A stretch of 64,000 nt of DNA from Streptomyces halobius (GTDB taxonomy: Bacteria > Actinomycetota > Actinomycetes > Streptomycetales > Streptomycetaceae): the NCBI RefSeq assembly GCF_023277745.1, contig NZ_CP086322.1, positions 4,030,001-4,094,000 on the forward strand, written 5' to 3'. This document shows positions 1 through 8,978 of the stretch, piece after piece. The number at the start of each line of letters is the position of its first letter. The stretch's first letter is position 1. The notes under the pieces are model-generated. The model was not told where the DNA came from. It ran no database searches and was given only the letters and a program-made list of their open reading frames with translations. The translations under genes were made by a program, and so were the position numbers.

Positions 1-19
1 CATTGATCCACTTCGATCG

Positions 20-50
20 GGCGTCACCACCACAAAGTGATGACGCCTTT
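20..50 (+). terminator. possible terminator hairpin at window start
   Basis: GGCGTCA (20-26) and TGACGCC (41-47) form a 7-bp inverted repeat followed by TTT. It could end a plus-strand gene lying left of the window. No gene is supported in the first 247 bases. Confidence 0.35.
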
Positions 51-247
51 ACCATCCGCATCCCTCTCAGGGCTTGGTTTGCCGTAATGGAACGTGCGAT
101 GTCCGGCCCGCGCACTACATTCGAGGGAACACAGAACGCTGTGACCGCGGCCACGGGTCCGGGTACGGAAGGAGAAGAAGGGGCAGCGGGGATCCAGCAG
201 TCGGCAGAAGTGTGAGCTCGGCGGCGACGGACAGGGATGGGGGTCCG

Positions 248-838
248 ATGGGAAACGACGCACCACCGCGCTGGGACAGGCGGATGCAGCAGCGGCTGGC
301 CCGCGGCGAAGCGGCCGCGCTCGGCGAGCTCTACGACCGTTTCGCCTCGCTCGTGCACAGCCTCGCGCACCGCGTCCTGGCCGATGAGGACGCCGCCGAC
401 CGCACCACCCGAGAGGTGTTCGTCTACCTCTGGGAGCACCCGGACTCCTTCGACCCCAAGCAGGGCTCGCTGCGCTCCTGGGTCGCGGCGGTCACCCGCC
501 ATCAGGCCGTCCGGCGGCTGCGCCGGACCGAGGCCGCCTCGGCGCGCGACCGCGGCCCCGACGCACCGGAGCCCGCCGCGATAGAGCAGAAGATCCACGA
601 GGCATCCACCGCCGCCCGCGCCGACTACATCGTCACGTCCATGCCCGCACCGCTGCGCGACGCCCTGGAGCTGGCGTACTTCCAGCGGCGCGACTACCGC
701 CAGACCGCCGCCGAACTCGGCGTCACGGAGGACGAGGCCCGGCGCCGGCTCCGCCTGGGCCTGCAGCTGCTGTCCACCGCCCACAACCACCCGGCGCTGC
801 CGCCCTCCGCGCCCACGGTCCATGGACGGTCGCGGTGA
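248..838 (+). CDS. ECF-like RNA polymerase sigma factor
   Basis: A 196-residue sigma-70 family protein. Region 2 lies at about residues 25-95 (LYDRF, then VFVYLWEHPDSFDP and LRSWVAAVTRHQAVRRLRR), and region 4 with its helix-turn-helix at about 133-175 (LRDALELAYF, YRQTAAELGVTEDEARRRL). The lack of regions 1 and 3 places it in the ECF group. The ATG start is preceded by GGGATGGGGG; a GTG at 212 in the same frame is an alternative. The stop overlaps the next gene by 4 bp (GTGA), so sigma and anti-sigma are translationally coupled. The inducing signal cannot be read from the sequence. Confidence 0.9.
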   Translation: MGNDAPPRWDRRMQQRLARGEAAALGELYDRFASLVHSLAHRVLADEDAADRTTREVFVYLWEHPDSFDPKQGSLRSWVAAVTRHQAVRRLRRTEAASARDRGPDAPEPAAIEQKIHEASTAARADYIVTSMPAPLRDALELAYFQRRDYRQTAAELGVTEDEARRRLRLGLQLLSTAHNHPALPPSAPTVHGRSR

Positions 839-2145
839 AGGGCCCGGACGAGTTCGACGACCGCGGAAGGCCCGGCGGGCCCGGTGAACGGCCGCGTATA
901 CCGTCACCGCGCGCCGCCGCCGAGGACCACGGCCCGCTGCCGAACCCGCCCGCGCCCGCGAACTCCCCGGAGGACCGCGGCCCCGAGCCGCCCGCCGCGT
1001 CGGCCACCCGCCCGGTCCCGGCGTCCCCGGCCACACCCGCCCCACCGCACCACGTCCTCAAGTCGCTGCTCGGCGCCTGGGCGCTGGCCGCCTGCTCCGC
1101 CGAGGAGACGGCCGCCGTCGAGGCGCATCTCACGGACTGCGCCTCCTGCGCGGACGAGGCACTGCGGCTGCGCGACGCCGTCGGTCTGCTGCATCCCGCC
1201 GACAGCCTCGACCTCGATCCGCTGCTGCGCTCCCGCGTCCTGGAGGGCTGCCTGGGCCGCCGGCCGGCCCGTATCCCCGTCCCGGAGTGGGCGACGCCGT
1301 ACGACGCGGAGGCCGCCAAACTCGACGCGCTGCTGCGGGACATGGGCGAGGCGGAGTGGCGCGCCCCGGTGCGGCTGCGCTGGTTCCAGGGCGAGCGTCC
1401 GGTCGAGCGGGAGACCACCGTGGCAGGCGTCATCGGACATCTGATGACGGTGGACGGGCTGGTCGCGACGACACTGGGCCTCGCCGACCCGCTCGGCCGC
1501 ACCGTCCCGGGCGCCCTGGGCCCCACCACACGGACGGAGAAGTACTGGCAGGCCGTGGGCGCGGAGCCCAGCCGACTCGCCACCCACGGCCCGTGGCGCG
1601 ACCAGAGCCACGCGCTGATAAGAACCGTCTCGTTCGCCGGCGACAGCGCCGGTGAACTCTCCGTCCCGTACGGCGCGTTCAGGCTGCCGCTGTGCGACTC
1701 GTTCCTGGACCGCGCCTTCGAGTGCTGGGTGCACGCGGGCGATATCGCGGACGCGGTGGACTATCCGTACCAGCCGCCCGCCGCCGGGCATCTGCACCAG
1801 CTCGTCGACCTCGCCGCCCGGCTGCTGCCGGTCGCGCTGGCCGAACGCCGGCGGGCCGGACTGGCAGCGCCGCCGCGGAGCCTGGTGGAGGCGGGCGCCC
1901 CGGGCCGCACGCTCCATCTGGAAGTCGAGGGCAACGGCGGCGGTCACTGGTACATAGCCCTGGACTCCCCGGCGGCGCTCGGCTCGCCGGACCGCACGGT
2001 CGCGCATATCGCCCTGGACAGCGCCGAGTTCTGCCAACTGGCGGCCGGCCATGTCGCCCCGGAGGAGGCCGTAGCGGGCCAGCACGGCGAACGCGACGCG
2101 ATCCGCGACGTCCTCTCCGCGACGGCGTCACTGTCCCGCCTGTGA
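835..2145 (+). CDS. anti-sigma factor: zf-HC2 plus mycothiol-isomerase-like domain
   Basis: A 436-residue protein. After a Pro/Ala-rich N-terminal stretch (about 1-65) comes a short zinc-finger region (about 70-135) with the HLTDCASC pattern (HxxxCxxC) of zf-HC2 anti-sigma domains. Residues from about 150 on resemble the maleylpyruvate isomerase / mycothiol-dependent DinB-like fold, both the N-terminal part (GHLMTVDGLVATTLGLADPL) and the C-terminal part (FECWVHAGDIADAVDYP). It starts with GTG overlapping the sigma stop. Known zf-HC2 anti-sigmas hold their partner until a thiol or ligand signal frees it. The fused domain suggests mycothiol or metal sensing, which is inference. No transmembrane helix is evident. 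Confidence 0.87.
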   Translation: MKGPDEFDDRGRPGGPGERPRIPSPRAAAEDHGPLPNPPAPANSPEDRGPEPPAASATRPVPASPATPAPPHHVLKSLLGAWALAACSAEETAAVEAHLTDCASCADEALRLRDAVGLLHPADSLDLDPLLRSRVLEGCLGRRPARIPVPEWATPYDAEAAKLDALLRDMGEAEWRAPVRLRWFQGERPVERETTVAGVIGHLMTVDGLVATTLGLADPLGRTVPGALGPTTRTEKYWQAVGAEPSRLATHGPWRDQSHALIRTVSFAGDSAGELSVPYGAFRLPLCDSFLDRAFECWVHAGDIADAVDYPYQPPAAGHLHQLVDLAARLLPVALAERRRAGLAAPPRSLVEAGAPGRTLHLEVEGNGGGHWYIALDSPAALGSPDRTVAHIALDSAEFCQLAAGHVAPEEAVAGQHGERDAIRDVLSATASLSRL

Positions 2146-2183
2146 ACGACGGGCCTGAACGACGGGCATGAAGTCGCGTCGCG

Positions 2184-2203
2184 CCTCAGGGCGCGCCCTG
2201 AGG
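2184..2203 (+). terminator. terminator-like hairpin after anti-sigma gene
   Basis: CCTCAGGGCGCGCCCTGAGG is a perfect 20-bp palindrome 38 bp beyond the anti-sigma stop. It could serve both strands between the convergent anti-sigma and purU genes. No U-tract follows, as is common for high-GC terminators. Confidence 0.55.
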
Positions 2204-2405
2204 TTGCGTCGTGCGGGTCGTGCGGTGGGGCCTGGGGCATGCCGCCTCGGGCCCCTGCCCGGCCCGTCGGCCCCGCCCCGGCCCGTCGCGAAAGTCCGGC
2301 CTCCGGCCCCCGTCGGGGACTGTCGCGGAAATCCCGCCTCAACACCCCGCCGCGGGAATACCGCCTGGGCCCTGCCGCGTTGGGGCCTGCGAGGGACCCG
2401 CGCAC

Positions 2406-2489
2406 CCCCTAGGGGATCTGTTCGACCAACCCCTAGGGGATTTACGTCCCACGCCCCCAAGGACCGTAACCTCCGACAATCCCCAAGGG
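2406..2489. repeat. four iterated CCCC-core boxes between convergent genes
   Basis: CCCCTAGGGG occurs perfectly at 2406-2415 and 2430-2439. Degenerate versions CCCCAAGG follow at 2455 and CCCCAAGGG at 2481. The spacing is 24, 25 and 26 bp. The array sits directly downstream of purU (minus strand) and about 260 bp beyond the anti-sigma stop. The rest of the 353-bp spacer 2146-2498 holds the palindrome at 2184 and otherwise nothing recognisable. Confidence 0.6.
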
Positions 2490-2498
2490 CCGTACGTC

Positions 2499-3398
2499 CT
2501 AAGCGAAGACGACGGTCCGGCTGCCGTTCAGCAGCACCCGGTGCTCACTGTGCCACTTCACGGCCCGCGCCAGGGCCTGGCACTCCACATCCCGGCCGAT
2601 CGCCACGAGCTGGTCCGGCGTGACCTCATGGCCGACGCGCTCGACCTCCTGCTCGATGATCGGGCCCTCATCGAGGTCCGCGGTCACATAGTGCGCGGTG
2701 GCACCGATGAGCTTCACGCCGCGGGCATGCGCCTGGTGATACGGCTTGGCGCCCTTGAAGCTCGGGAGGAAGGAGTGGTGGATGTTGATGATCCGGCCGG
2801 ACAACGCCTTGCACAGATCGTCGGAGAGCACCTGCATATAGCGGGCCAGCACCACCAGCTCGACGTTCTCGGCGCGCACCAGCTCCAGCAGCTGCGCCTC
2901 GGCCTGGGGCTTGGTGTCGCGGGTGACCGGAATGTGGTGGAAGGGGAGGTCGTACGAGCCGACGAGCTCGGCGAAGTCCGTGTGGTTGGAGACCACGGCC
3001 GCGATCTCGATCGGCAGCGCGCCGATCCGCGAGCGGAAGAGCAGGTCGTTGAGGCAGTGCCCGAACTTGGACACCATCAGGATGACGCGCATCTTCTCGT
3101 CGGCCCGGTGGATCTGCCAGTCCATGTGGAAGGAGTCGCCCACCGCCGCGAAGCTGGCCCGCAGCTTCTCGACGCCCACCGAGGCATCCGCGCTGAAGTG
3201 GACCCGCATGAAGAACAGCCCGGTGTCGTGGTCGCCGAACTGCTGGCTGTCCTCGATGTTGCAGCCGGTGATGAAGAGATAGCTGGAGACGGCGTGCACG
3301 ATCCCCTGCTTGTCCGGGCAGGACAGCGTCAGGACATACTGTTCGTTCTGGCCGGGCCGGTCGTTCGGGCCGGGCTGGGTGGGCTGCGACTCGCTCAT
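2499..3398 (-). CDS. purU: formyltetrahydrofolate deformylase
   Basis: Hydrolyses 10-formyl-tetrahydrofolate to formate and tetrahydrofolate, balancing one-carbon pools and supplying formate. The 299-residue product has an N-terminal ACT domain (about 18-95, starting YVLTLSCPDKQGIVHAVS) and a formyltransferase-fold domain with VVSNHTDF, NIHHSFLPSFKGAKPYHQA, GATAHYV and DLDEGPIIEQ, which carry the conserved Asn, His and Asp residues. Length is normal for the family. The ATG start (MSESQPTQ) has GAGG about 10 bp upstream; the frame extends further without a better start. It is a monocistronic cytoplasmic enzyme. Confidence 0.96.
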   Translation of the reverse strand: MSESQPTQPGPNDRPGQNEQYVLTLSCPDKQGIVHAVSSYLFITGCNIEDSQQFGDHDTGLFFMRVHFSADASVGVEKLRASFAAVGDSFHMDWQIHRADEKMRVILMVSKFGHCLNDLLFRSRIGALPIEIAAVVSNHTDFAELVGSYDLPFHHIPVTRDTKPQAEAQLLELVRAENVELVVLARYMQVLSDDLCKALSGRIINIHHSFLPSFKGAKPYHQAHARGVKLIGATAHYVTADLDEGPIIEQEVERVGHEVTPDQLVAIGRDVECQALARAVKWHSEHRVLLNGSRTVVFA

Positions 3399-3507
3399 GC
3401 CGAAACCTCGCCTCGATCGGCCTCGCATTCGCCCGACGCGCACCTTTTGATGACTCGCTCGCTTCGCTCGCTCATGACCTCATAGGGTCCCATACCTGCG
3501 GGGATGG

Positions 3508-3957
3508 TCAGGCCGAGGCGTCGGGGCCGCCGGTCATGATGGTCAGCACCTCCAGGGAGCGCGGCGGGGCGTCCGGGTCCTCACCGTCCGCCGCCGCCAG
3601 CCGGACATGCGCCTCGCGGGCCGCCTGGACGGCCTCCGGCCAGCCCGGGTGCTCCACGTAGACGGCGACCGGGGCGTCCGCGCCGACCTGATGCATGATC
3701 CGCAGCACCCGGAGTACGGCGACATCGACCAGCGCCGCCTCCTGGGCGTCCCGGAAGATCGTGCCGACGTATTTGTCGGCGGACCAGTTGTCCAGCCAGG
3801 TGTCCTCGACCAGCCGGTACACGGCGTCGGTGACGTCTCCGTACCCTGGCCGGCCGACCACCCAGGTCTCCTGGTGGAAGACGGGATCGGAGAGCATGTG
3901 CAGCGCGGAGCGCACATTGCTGCGCCAGCGCCACCACGGCATGTCGTTGAGTGGCAT
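3508..3957 (-). CDS. SCO4402-family conserved protein
   Basis: A 149-residue soluble protein of the actinobacterial SCO4402 family, function unknown. It begins MPLNDMPWWRWRSNVRSALHM and contains the well conserved TDAVYRLVEDTWLDNWSADK and YVGTIFRDAQEAALVDVAVL stretches. The frame stays open to a GTG at 4014 (168 residues), but the family normally begins at MPLND, so that start is preferred; a clear ribosome site is missing for either. It is divergent from the lipoprotein gene at 4138, leaving a 180-bp shared promoter region. Confidence 0.8.
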   Translation of the reverse strand: MPLNDMPWWRWRSNVRSALHMLSDPVFHQETWVVGRPGYGDVTDAVYRLVEDTWLDNWSADKYVGTIFRDAQEAALVDVAVLRVLRIMHQVGADAPVAVYVEHPGWPEAVQAAREAHVRLAAADGEDPDAPPRSLEVLTIMTGGPDASA

Positions 3958-4137
3958 GCGGCCCATGGTGGTGGAGCGGCGGCCGCGACGGGAAGACTTC
4001 TCCGAACCTTGCACAGTATTCGATCGTACGTTCCTCGCCGATGATCTCTCACGGCCCCCCGGAGTTCACCTCTGCGTCACCATTTGTTGATCTTACGTCA
4101 CTCACTCGTTCGAGGCGGGACGGAAAACTTCCGCTAC

Positions 4138-5490
4138 ATGACCGGACGGCGACGCTCCTTCCCCCGCCCCTTCTCCCATGCTCCCGCGGTCGCCATCGCT
4201 TCGGCGGTGGTATGCACGGCGGCCATCGCGTCATTGCTCGGCGGCTGTGGCTCCCTCCCCGGCGTCTCGGGGAACTCCGGGGAGAAGACGCCGATCACGG
4301 TCATGACCTGGGCGCCGGAGGGCACCAAGGCGACCAATATGCCGGGTATGCCGGCCATGGCGGAGGCGTACGCCCGCTGGGTCAACTCGCAGGGCGGCCT
4401 CAGCGGCCACCCCTTGAAGGTCCTCACCTGCAACGATCACAACGACTCGGTGGCCGCCGCACAGTGCGCCCAGCAAGCGGCGGACAAGGGAGCGGTCGCC
4501 GTCGTCGGCTCGTACAGCCTGTTCGGCCGGTCGTTCCTGTCGCCCCTTGAAGTCAACGGCATACCCTTCATCGGCGGCTACGGCGCCTCGGAGGAGGAGT
4601 TCTCCAGCCCGCTCTCCTACCCCGTCAACGGCGGCCAGGCGTCCCTGCTCGCCGGCAACGGACGCCAGTTGGCGCGCAACTGCGAGCGCGTCGCGCTGAT
4701 ACGGCCGGACACCATCCAGGGCGACCAGATGCCCGAGCTCCTCAACTCCGGCCTGGAGAAAGGCAAAAGGAAGCCGGCCCACGACATCAAGGCACCCGAG
4801 GACGGCACCGACTACTCGGGCGAGGTGACCCGGGCCCTGCAGGAGGTGGGCGCGGATCCGTCCGACGCCGGGACGCTGGCGAGCGACGGGCAGTCCACCG
4901 GCTCCTGTGTGACCGCATCGCTCGGCGACCACACGGACGCGTTCTTCGATTCGTACCGGCGCCTCCAGAAAGACCGCCCCAAGGTGCATATCGCGTCCGT
5001 CCTCGGCAGCGTCAACCAGTCGCTGGTCGACCGTACGGGCGGCGCCTCGGGACCGCTGGAGGGCGCGTATCTCACCGGCTGGTACCCGGTGGCCGGCGAT
5101 GCGCGCTGGGAGCCGATGCGCAAGGTCATCCACGACCACGCCTTCGGCGACAACCGCATCGACCCGGCCGACCAGGGCGTCCAGACGACGTGGATCGCCT
5201 ACACCGTGCTGAAGGCGCTGGTCCAGCAGCTGGACGACAAGGGCGTCACGGAGATCACCCGGCACGCCCTGCAGAAGGCGCTGGACCGCGGCGACCGCGC
5301 CATCGACACCGGCGGTCTGACCCCGAAGCTGCGCTGGCGCGACGACGACATGCTGGCCGTCCAGGATTTCCCGCGCATCGTCAACGCCACGGTGACGTAC
5401 CAGGCCGTCCAGGACGGGCACCTGGTCGCCGTGCAGGACGGCTTCGTGAATGTCACCAAGACGCTGGAGGAGCGCCGTACGGAGGGCTGA
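4138..5490 (+). CDS. ABC-type substrate-binding lipoprotein (periplasmic-binding type 1)
   Basis: A 450-residue exported lipoprotein. The N-terminus has a basic MTGRRR, a hydrophobic stretch and the lipobox LLGGC with Cys37. The mature part resembles Leu/Ile/Val-type binding proteins: ITVMTWAPEGTKATNMPGMP, then AYARWVNSQGGLSGHPLKV, CNDHNDSVAAAQCAQQA, AVAVVGSYSLFG and IPFIGGYGASEEEF. No permease or ATPase lies next to it, so the partner transporter is elsewhere or the protein acts as a sensor. The ligand is unknown. A TTG at 4084 is a less likely start. Confidence 0.88.
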   Translation: MTGRRRSFPRPFSHAPAVAIASAVVCTAAIASLLGGCGSLPGVSGNSGEKTPITVMTWAPEGTKATNMPGMPAMAEAYARWVNSQGGLSGHPLKVLTCNDHNDSVAAAQCAQQAADKGAVAVVGSYSLFGRSFLSPLEVNGIPFIGGYGASEEEFSSPLSYPVNGGQASLLAGNGRQLARNCERVALIRPDTIQGDQMPELLNSGLEKGKRKPAHDIKAPEDGTDYSGEVTRALQEVGADPSDAGTLASDGQSTGSCVTASLGDHTDAFFDSYRRLQKDRPKVHIASVLGSVNQSLVDRTGGASGPLEGAYLTGWYPVAGDARWEPMRKVIHDHAFGDNRIDPADQGVQTTWIAYTVLKALVQQLDDKGVTEITRHALQKALDRGDRAIDTGGLTPKLRWRDDDMLAVQDFPRIVNATVTYQAVQDGHLVAVQDGFVNVTKTLEERRTEG

Positions 5491-5560
5491 GGGAGGCGGT
5501 GGCCGAACGGGCCCGACCGGCCCTGCCCGGCCCCGGCTGCTCACCGCCGCCCACAGCCCC

Positions 5561-7408
5561 TCAGAGCTGCTCGGGGCGGCGCTCCGTCAGGCCGTACTTC
5601 CGGGCGATCGGGTTCCAGATCTGCGCCGCCTGCCGCTTGGCCTTGGTGGCCTGACCGCTGGCCGCGTGGCCCCGGGCGGTCTGCTGGGTGGGGCGGGCCT
5701 TGCCCTTGTGGCAGCCCTTCTTGCCGCCGACCTGGCCGGCCCACGCCGCGTAGTGGTTGTCCGCCGACGCGGACGACTGCCATGCCTTGGTCAGTGCCGC
5801 GGCCAGCTGGGCGTTGTTCGGGATCTTGTCGACCTGGAGCTGCTTCAGCCGCGACACCAGCTCACTGCGCTGTGCGGCGGCCTCCCGCAGGTCCTTGGCC
5901 GCGGCGCCGAGGTTGTCGCAGGTCTTGATGCTGGTGACGGCGCTGATCACGGAGGCGCGGCTGTTGTTGCTGTCGCCGAGCAGCGTGTCGAGCTCCTTGG
6001 CCTGCGCCTCGGCAGGGTCGGCGGACGGTTCCGACTGCGGCTTCTCGTCCGCCGCCTTCTCCGAGTCGGCGACGGCGTTCTCCTTCTTCGGGGAGTCGTC
6101 GTCGCTGCCGCCGCTGAGCGCCCAGCCGACGCCGAGACCGGCACCCGCCAGCGCGACGACGATGGCGCCGGTGATCACGGCCGGTGCCAGCCTGCGGCGC
6201 CCGCCACGGTCGTCATCGTAGGACTGCTGGTCATAGCCGCTCTGGGGCGGGAACTGCTGGCCGTACGGGGCACGGCCCGGCTCCTCGAAGCGCGGCAGCT
6301 GGGCGGTGGAGTCCGGCGCGGCAGCGGGCGCTCCCGGCGCGGCCGGCTCGTCGCGGAACAGGCCCTCGAACTCGGCGGGGGTCGCACGGTCACCGGTCGG
6401 ACGGTCCCCGGGCGTGCCGGGACGTATCCCGTACGGGGCGCCGGGCGGCGGGGTGGGCGCGCCCGCACCGACCGGGGGAATCAGCTGGGTGGCCTCCGAG
6501 TCCGGCCCGGGGGCGGGCATCGGCTGGGCCTGGGGCAGGGGCTGGCCCTGCGGCGGCTTGATCCGGCGCAGCAGCTGGGTGGACTCACCGGGCGTCTCGG
6601 GGCGCGCGGCGGCTTCGGGCGGGAGCGGCGCGGCACCGGGGGCGCTCTGCTGCGCGCCCATGGGGGATATCAGCGCGGTCTTCTCCGCGTCACCCTCGGG
6701 CGGCAGCGGGGCGGCGGCCTGCGGTGTGGCGGGGATCAGGTGTCCGGTGGGGGGCTGTTGGGCGCTTGGGGGCTGTTGGGCGCCGGTGGCCTGGGGCGGA
6801 TGTGCTTGCTGCGGCTGCTGGGTGTACGACTGCTGCTGGGGCTGCTGCGCGTACGGCTGGGGCTGCTGCTGCGCGGAGTTGTGCGACTGCGGCTGCTGCT
6901 GCGGCTGGCCGAAATTCTGCTGCCCGCCGCCGTACGACTGGCCCTCGGGCGGCAGCGCGCCGGACGGGGCGGGGGTGGTCGACGGCAGTGCCGGGGACGC
7001 CTGCTGCTGCGGCATCGCGGCCGGCGGCATGGGCGGCATCGGCGGCTGCCCCTGGGGCGACGGGAAAGCCTCGCCCTGGGGCGGGAGCGGCTGCTGCGCC
7101 ATCGGGTCCGGGGCCTGCTGGAGCGGGGCCTGCTGGACGGGGGCCGACTGCTGGATGGAGGCCGACTGAAGAGGGGCCTGCCCGTACGGCTGCTGCTGGG
7201 CCGGCGGCTGCCCCTGGGCGGGAGGCTCGCCATACGACGGAGCATCCTGCTGGCCGGGCCCCCAGGGCTGGCCCCATGGCTGGCCGGCCGGCGGCGCGGC
7301 CTGCTGGTCGGGCACCCACGGCTCGCCGTTGGCGGGCAGCACTATGCCCTCTCTGGCGGGGCCGGCCGCAGAATTCTGCGGGTCGTGACCCTGTCCGCTC
7401 TGCGTCAC
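5561..7408 (-). CDS. Pro/Gln-rich single-pass membrane protein
   Basis: A 615-residue protein of unknown function. Residues 1 to about 390 are low-complexity, rich in Gln, Pro, Ala and Gly (repeated AQQQP, YGQ, PLPPE). One transmembrane helix follows (AVITGAIVVALAGAGLGVGW), then a charged linker and an extracellular helical domain with Cys residues (IKTCDNLGAAAKDLREAA, GKKGCHKGKARP). The GTG start reading VTQSGQGHD is chosen because AGGAGT lies 6 bp upstream; an ATG 15 bp further up overlaps that site. The outward-facing helical domain suggests a cell-envelope role, which is inference. Confidence 0.85.
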   Translation of the reverse strand: MTQSGQGHDPQNSAAGPAREGIVLPANGEPWVPDQQAAPPAGQPWGQPWGPGQQDAPSYGEPPAQGQPPAQQQPYGQAPLQSASIQQSAPVQQAPLQQAPDPMAQQPLPPQGEAFPSPQGQPPMPPMPPAAMPQQQASPALPSTTPAPSGALPPEGQSYGGGQQNFGQPQQQPQSHNSAQQQPQPYAQQPQQQSYTQQPQQAHPPQATGAQQPPSAQQPPTGHLIPATPQAAAPLPPEGDAEKTALISPMGAQQSAPGAAPLPPEAAARPETPGESTQLLRRIKPPQGQPLPQAQPMPAPGPDSEATQLIPPVGAGAPTPPPGAPYGIRPGTPGDRPTGDRATPAEFEGLFRDEPAAPGAPAAAPDSTAQLPRFEEPGRAPYGQQFPPQSGYDQQSYDDDRGGRRRLAPAVITGAIVVALAGAGLGVGWALSGGSDDDSPKKENAVADSEKAADEKPQSEPSADPAEAQAKELDTLLGDSNNSRASVISAVTSIKTCDNLGAAAKDLREAAAQRSELVSRLKQLQVDKIPNNAQLAAALTKAWQSSASADNHYAAWAGQVGGKKGCHKGKARPTQQTARGHAASGQATKAKRQAAQIWNPIARKYGLTERRPEQL

Positions 7409-7583
7409 CGGGACTCCTACCATCGTGCAGACCTACGGAATCGTCGGCTGCACGCTACCGGTTCGCAGCGACGTTCGACCACGTCCCCTGGTCACCACCC
7501 CCGTCCGCCCCGCGAACACACCGGGGCGGACCGGTATCCCGGCCCGCCCCGATGGACGCTGTCGTCCCCCCTTGCGCCTCCCC

Positions 7584-8978
7584 TCAGGCGGCCGCCGCAC
7601 GCAGCTCCAGCCGTGCACTGAATTCCCTTACCACCGGTTCATCCCGGTATGGCTCAAGTCGCAGCTGGAAGTCCTCCAGATACTCCGCGCCACGGTCCGA
7701 ACGCAGCCCGCTCAGCAACTCCACCGCCTGCGTACCCGTATGGCATGCCTGCTCGATCTCACGCTGCTGCACCTGTGCACAGGCCAGCAGCACAAGGCCG
7801 ATGGCACGCCGCCGCGCCCGGCTCGCCGGATGCCCGTCCAGGGCCTCCTGCGCACACTGCCCGGCCGGTCCGGCCTGCCCCAAGTCGCGGTGGCAGTGAG
7901 CGAGTTCGTCGGCCAGATACGCCTGGTCGAAATGGCCGATCCAGTCCGGGTCGTCACCCGTCTCCGCCGCGGATTCGGCGCGTTCCATGGCGGCGACCGC
8001 CCGGCCCGCCACCTCCTGGAAGGCCCGGCCGTCGCCCATCAGGGCGTGACCGCGCGCCTCCGCCGCGCAGAACATCGCCTCCACCCGTGGGGTGACATGC
8101 CCCCGGGCGCCTTCCTGTGCGGCGCGCGCGAGTTGGGCGATCTCCCGGGGGTTGCCGAGCGACGCCGCGAGATGGCTCATGCTCGCGGCCAGCACATAGC
8201 CGCCGTAGCCGCGGTCGCCGGCCGCCTGGGCCAGCCGCAGCGCCTGGATGTAGTAGCGCTGCGCGAGGCCGGGCTGGCCGGTGTCGACGGCCATATAGCC
8301 GCCCAGTTCCGTCAACCGGGCGACGGCCGCGAAGAGTTCACGCCCGACGGACTCCCGGTACGAGCCCGCGAGGAGCCCCGAGACGACGCTGTTGAGGTAG
8401 TGCACGACGACCGGACGGACATGCCCGGCGCCGAACCGGTGGTCGAGCTCGCCGAGCGCCGTCGTCATGGCGCGGACCGCCTCGACATCCGAAGCCCCCA
8501 CCCTGGCCCCGGCGTTCCTGGCGACCTGTGCGTCCGCGGCGGTGATCAGCCAGTCGCGGCTCGGCTCCACCAGCGCCGAGGCCGCCACCGACGAACCGCT
8601 GAGGAAGTCACGCCGCCCCACGTCGCTGCGCCACAGCTCGCAGACCTGCTCGATCGCCCCGAGGACGGTCGGCGAGAACTGCAGCCCCACCCCGGACGCG
8701 AGGTTCTTCCCGTCGGCCATCCCGATCTCGTCGATGGTGACGGTGCGCCCCAGTTTCCGGCCCAGCGCCTCCGCGATGACGGCCGGGGCGCGGCCGCGCG
8801 GCTGCTGCCCCCGCAGCCAGCGGGCCACGGAGGTCTTGTCGTACCGCAGATCGAGACCGTGTTCCGCGCCGCACATGTTGACGCGGCGGGCGAGTCCCGC
8901 GTTGGAGCAGGCGGCTTCCTGGATGAGCGCTTGCAGCCGTTCGTTGGGCTGCCGCGCGACGAGTGGCCTGGCGGCCAT
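7584..8978 (-). CDS. HTH/TPR transcriptional regulator (NsdA-like Streptomyces family)
   Basis: A 464-residue cytoplasmic regulator. The N-terminal 90 residues form an XRE-like DNA-binding domain (QEAACSNAGLARRVN, KTSVARWLRGQQPRG, AEALGRKLGRTV). A linker with GRRDFLSGSSVAASALVEPS follows, then a TPR-like helical repeat domain (AARLTELGGYMAVDTGQPGL, RYYIQALRLAQAAGDR, ALLACAQ-type helices). The architecture matches the NsdA/NsdB-type regulators of Streptomyces that repress antibiotic production and sporulation, but I cannot say it is NsdA itself. The ATG has GGGGG about 12 bp upstream. It is divergent from the primase-like gene at 9460. Confidence 0.87.
   Translation of the reverse strand: MAARPLVARQPNERLQALIQEAACSNAGLARRVNMCGAEHGLDLRYDKTSVARWLRGQQPRGRAPAVIAEALGRKLGRTVTIDEIGMADGKNLASGVGLQFSPTVLGAIEQVCELWRSDVGRRDFLSGSSVAASALVEPSRDWLITAADAQVARNAGARVGASDVEAVRAMTTALGELDHRFGAGHVRPVVVHYLNSVVSGLLAGSYRESVGRELFAAVARLTELGGYMAVDTGQPGLAQRYYIQALRLAQAAGDRGYGGYVLAASMSHLAASLGNPREIAQLARAAQEGARGHVTPRVEAMFCAAEARGHALMGDGRAFQEVAGRAVAAMERAESAAETGDDPDWIGHFDQAYLADELAHCHRDLGQAGPAGQCAQEALDGHPASRARRRAIGLVLLACAQVQQREIEQACHTGTQAVELLSGLRSDRGAEYLEDFQLRLEPYRDEPVVREFSARLELRAAAA

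Noticed and set aside
5450..7621. A 723-codon plus-strand frame
   Set aside because: It lies antisense to the Pro/Gln-rich membrane protein, whose helix, ribosome site and C-terminal domain are clear. The Arg/Gly/Leu composition is typical of a shadow frame.
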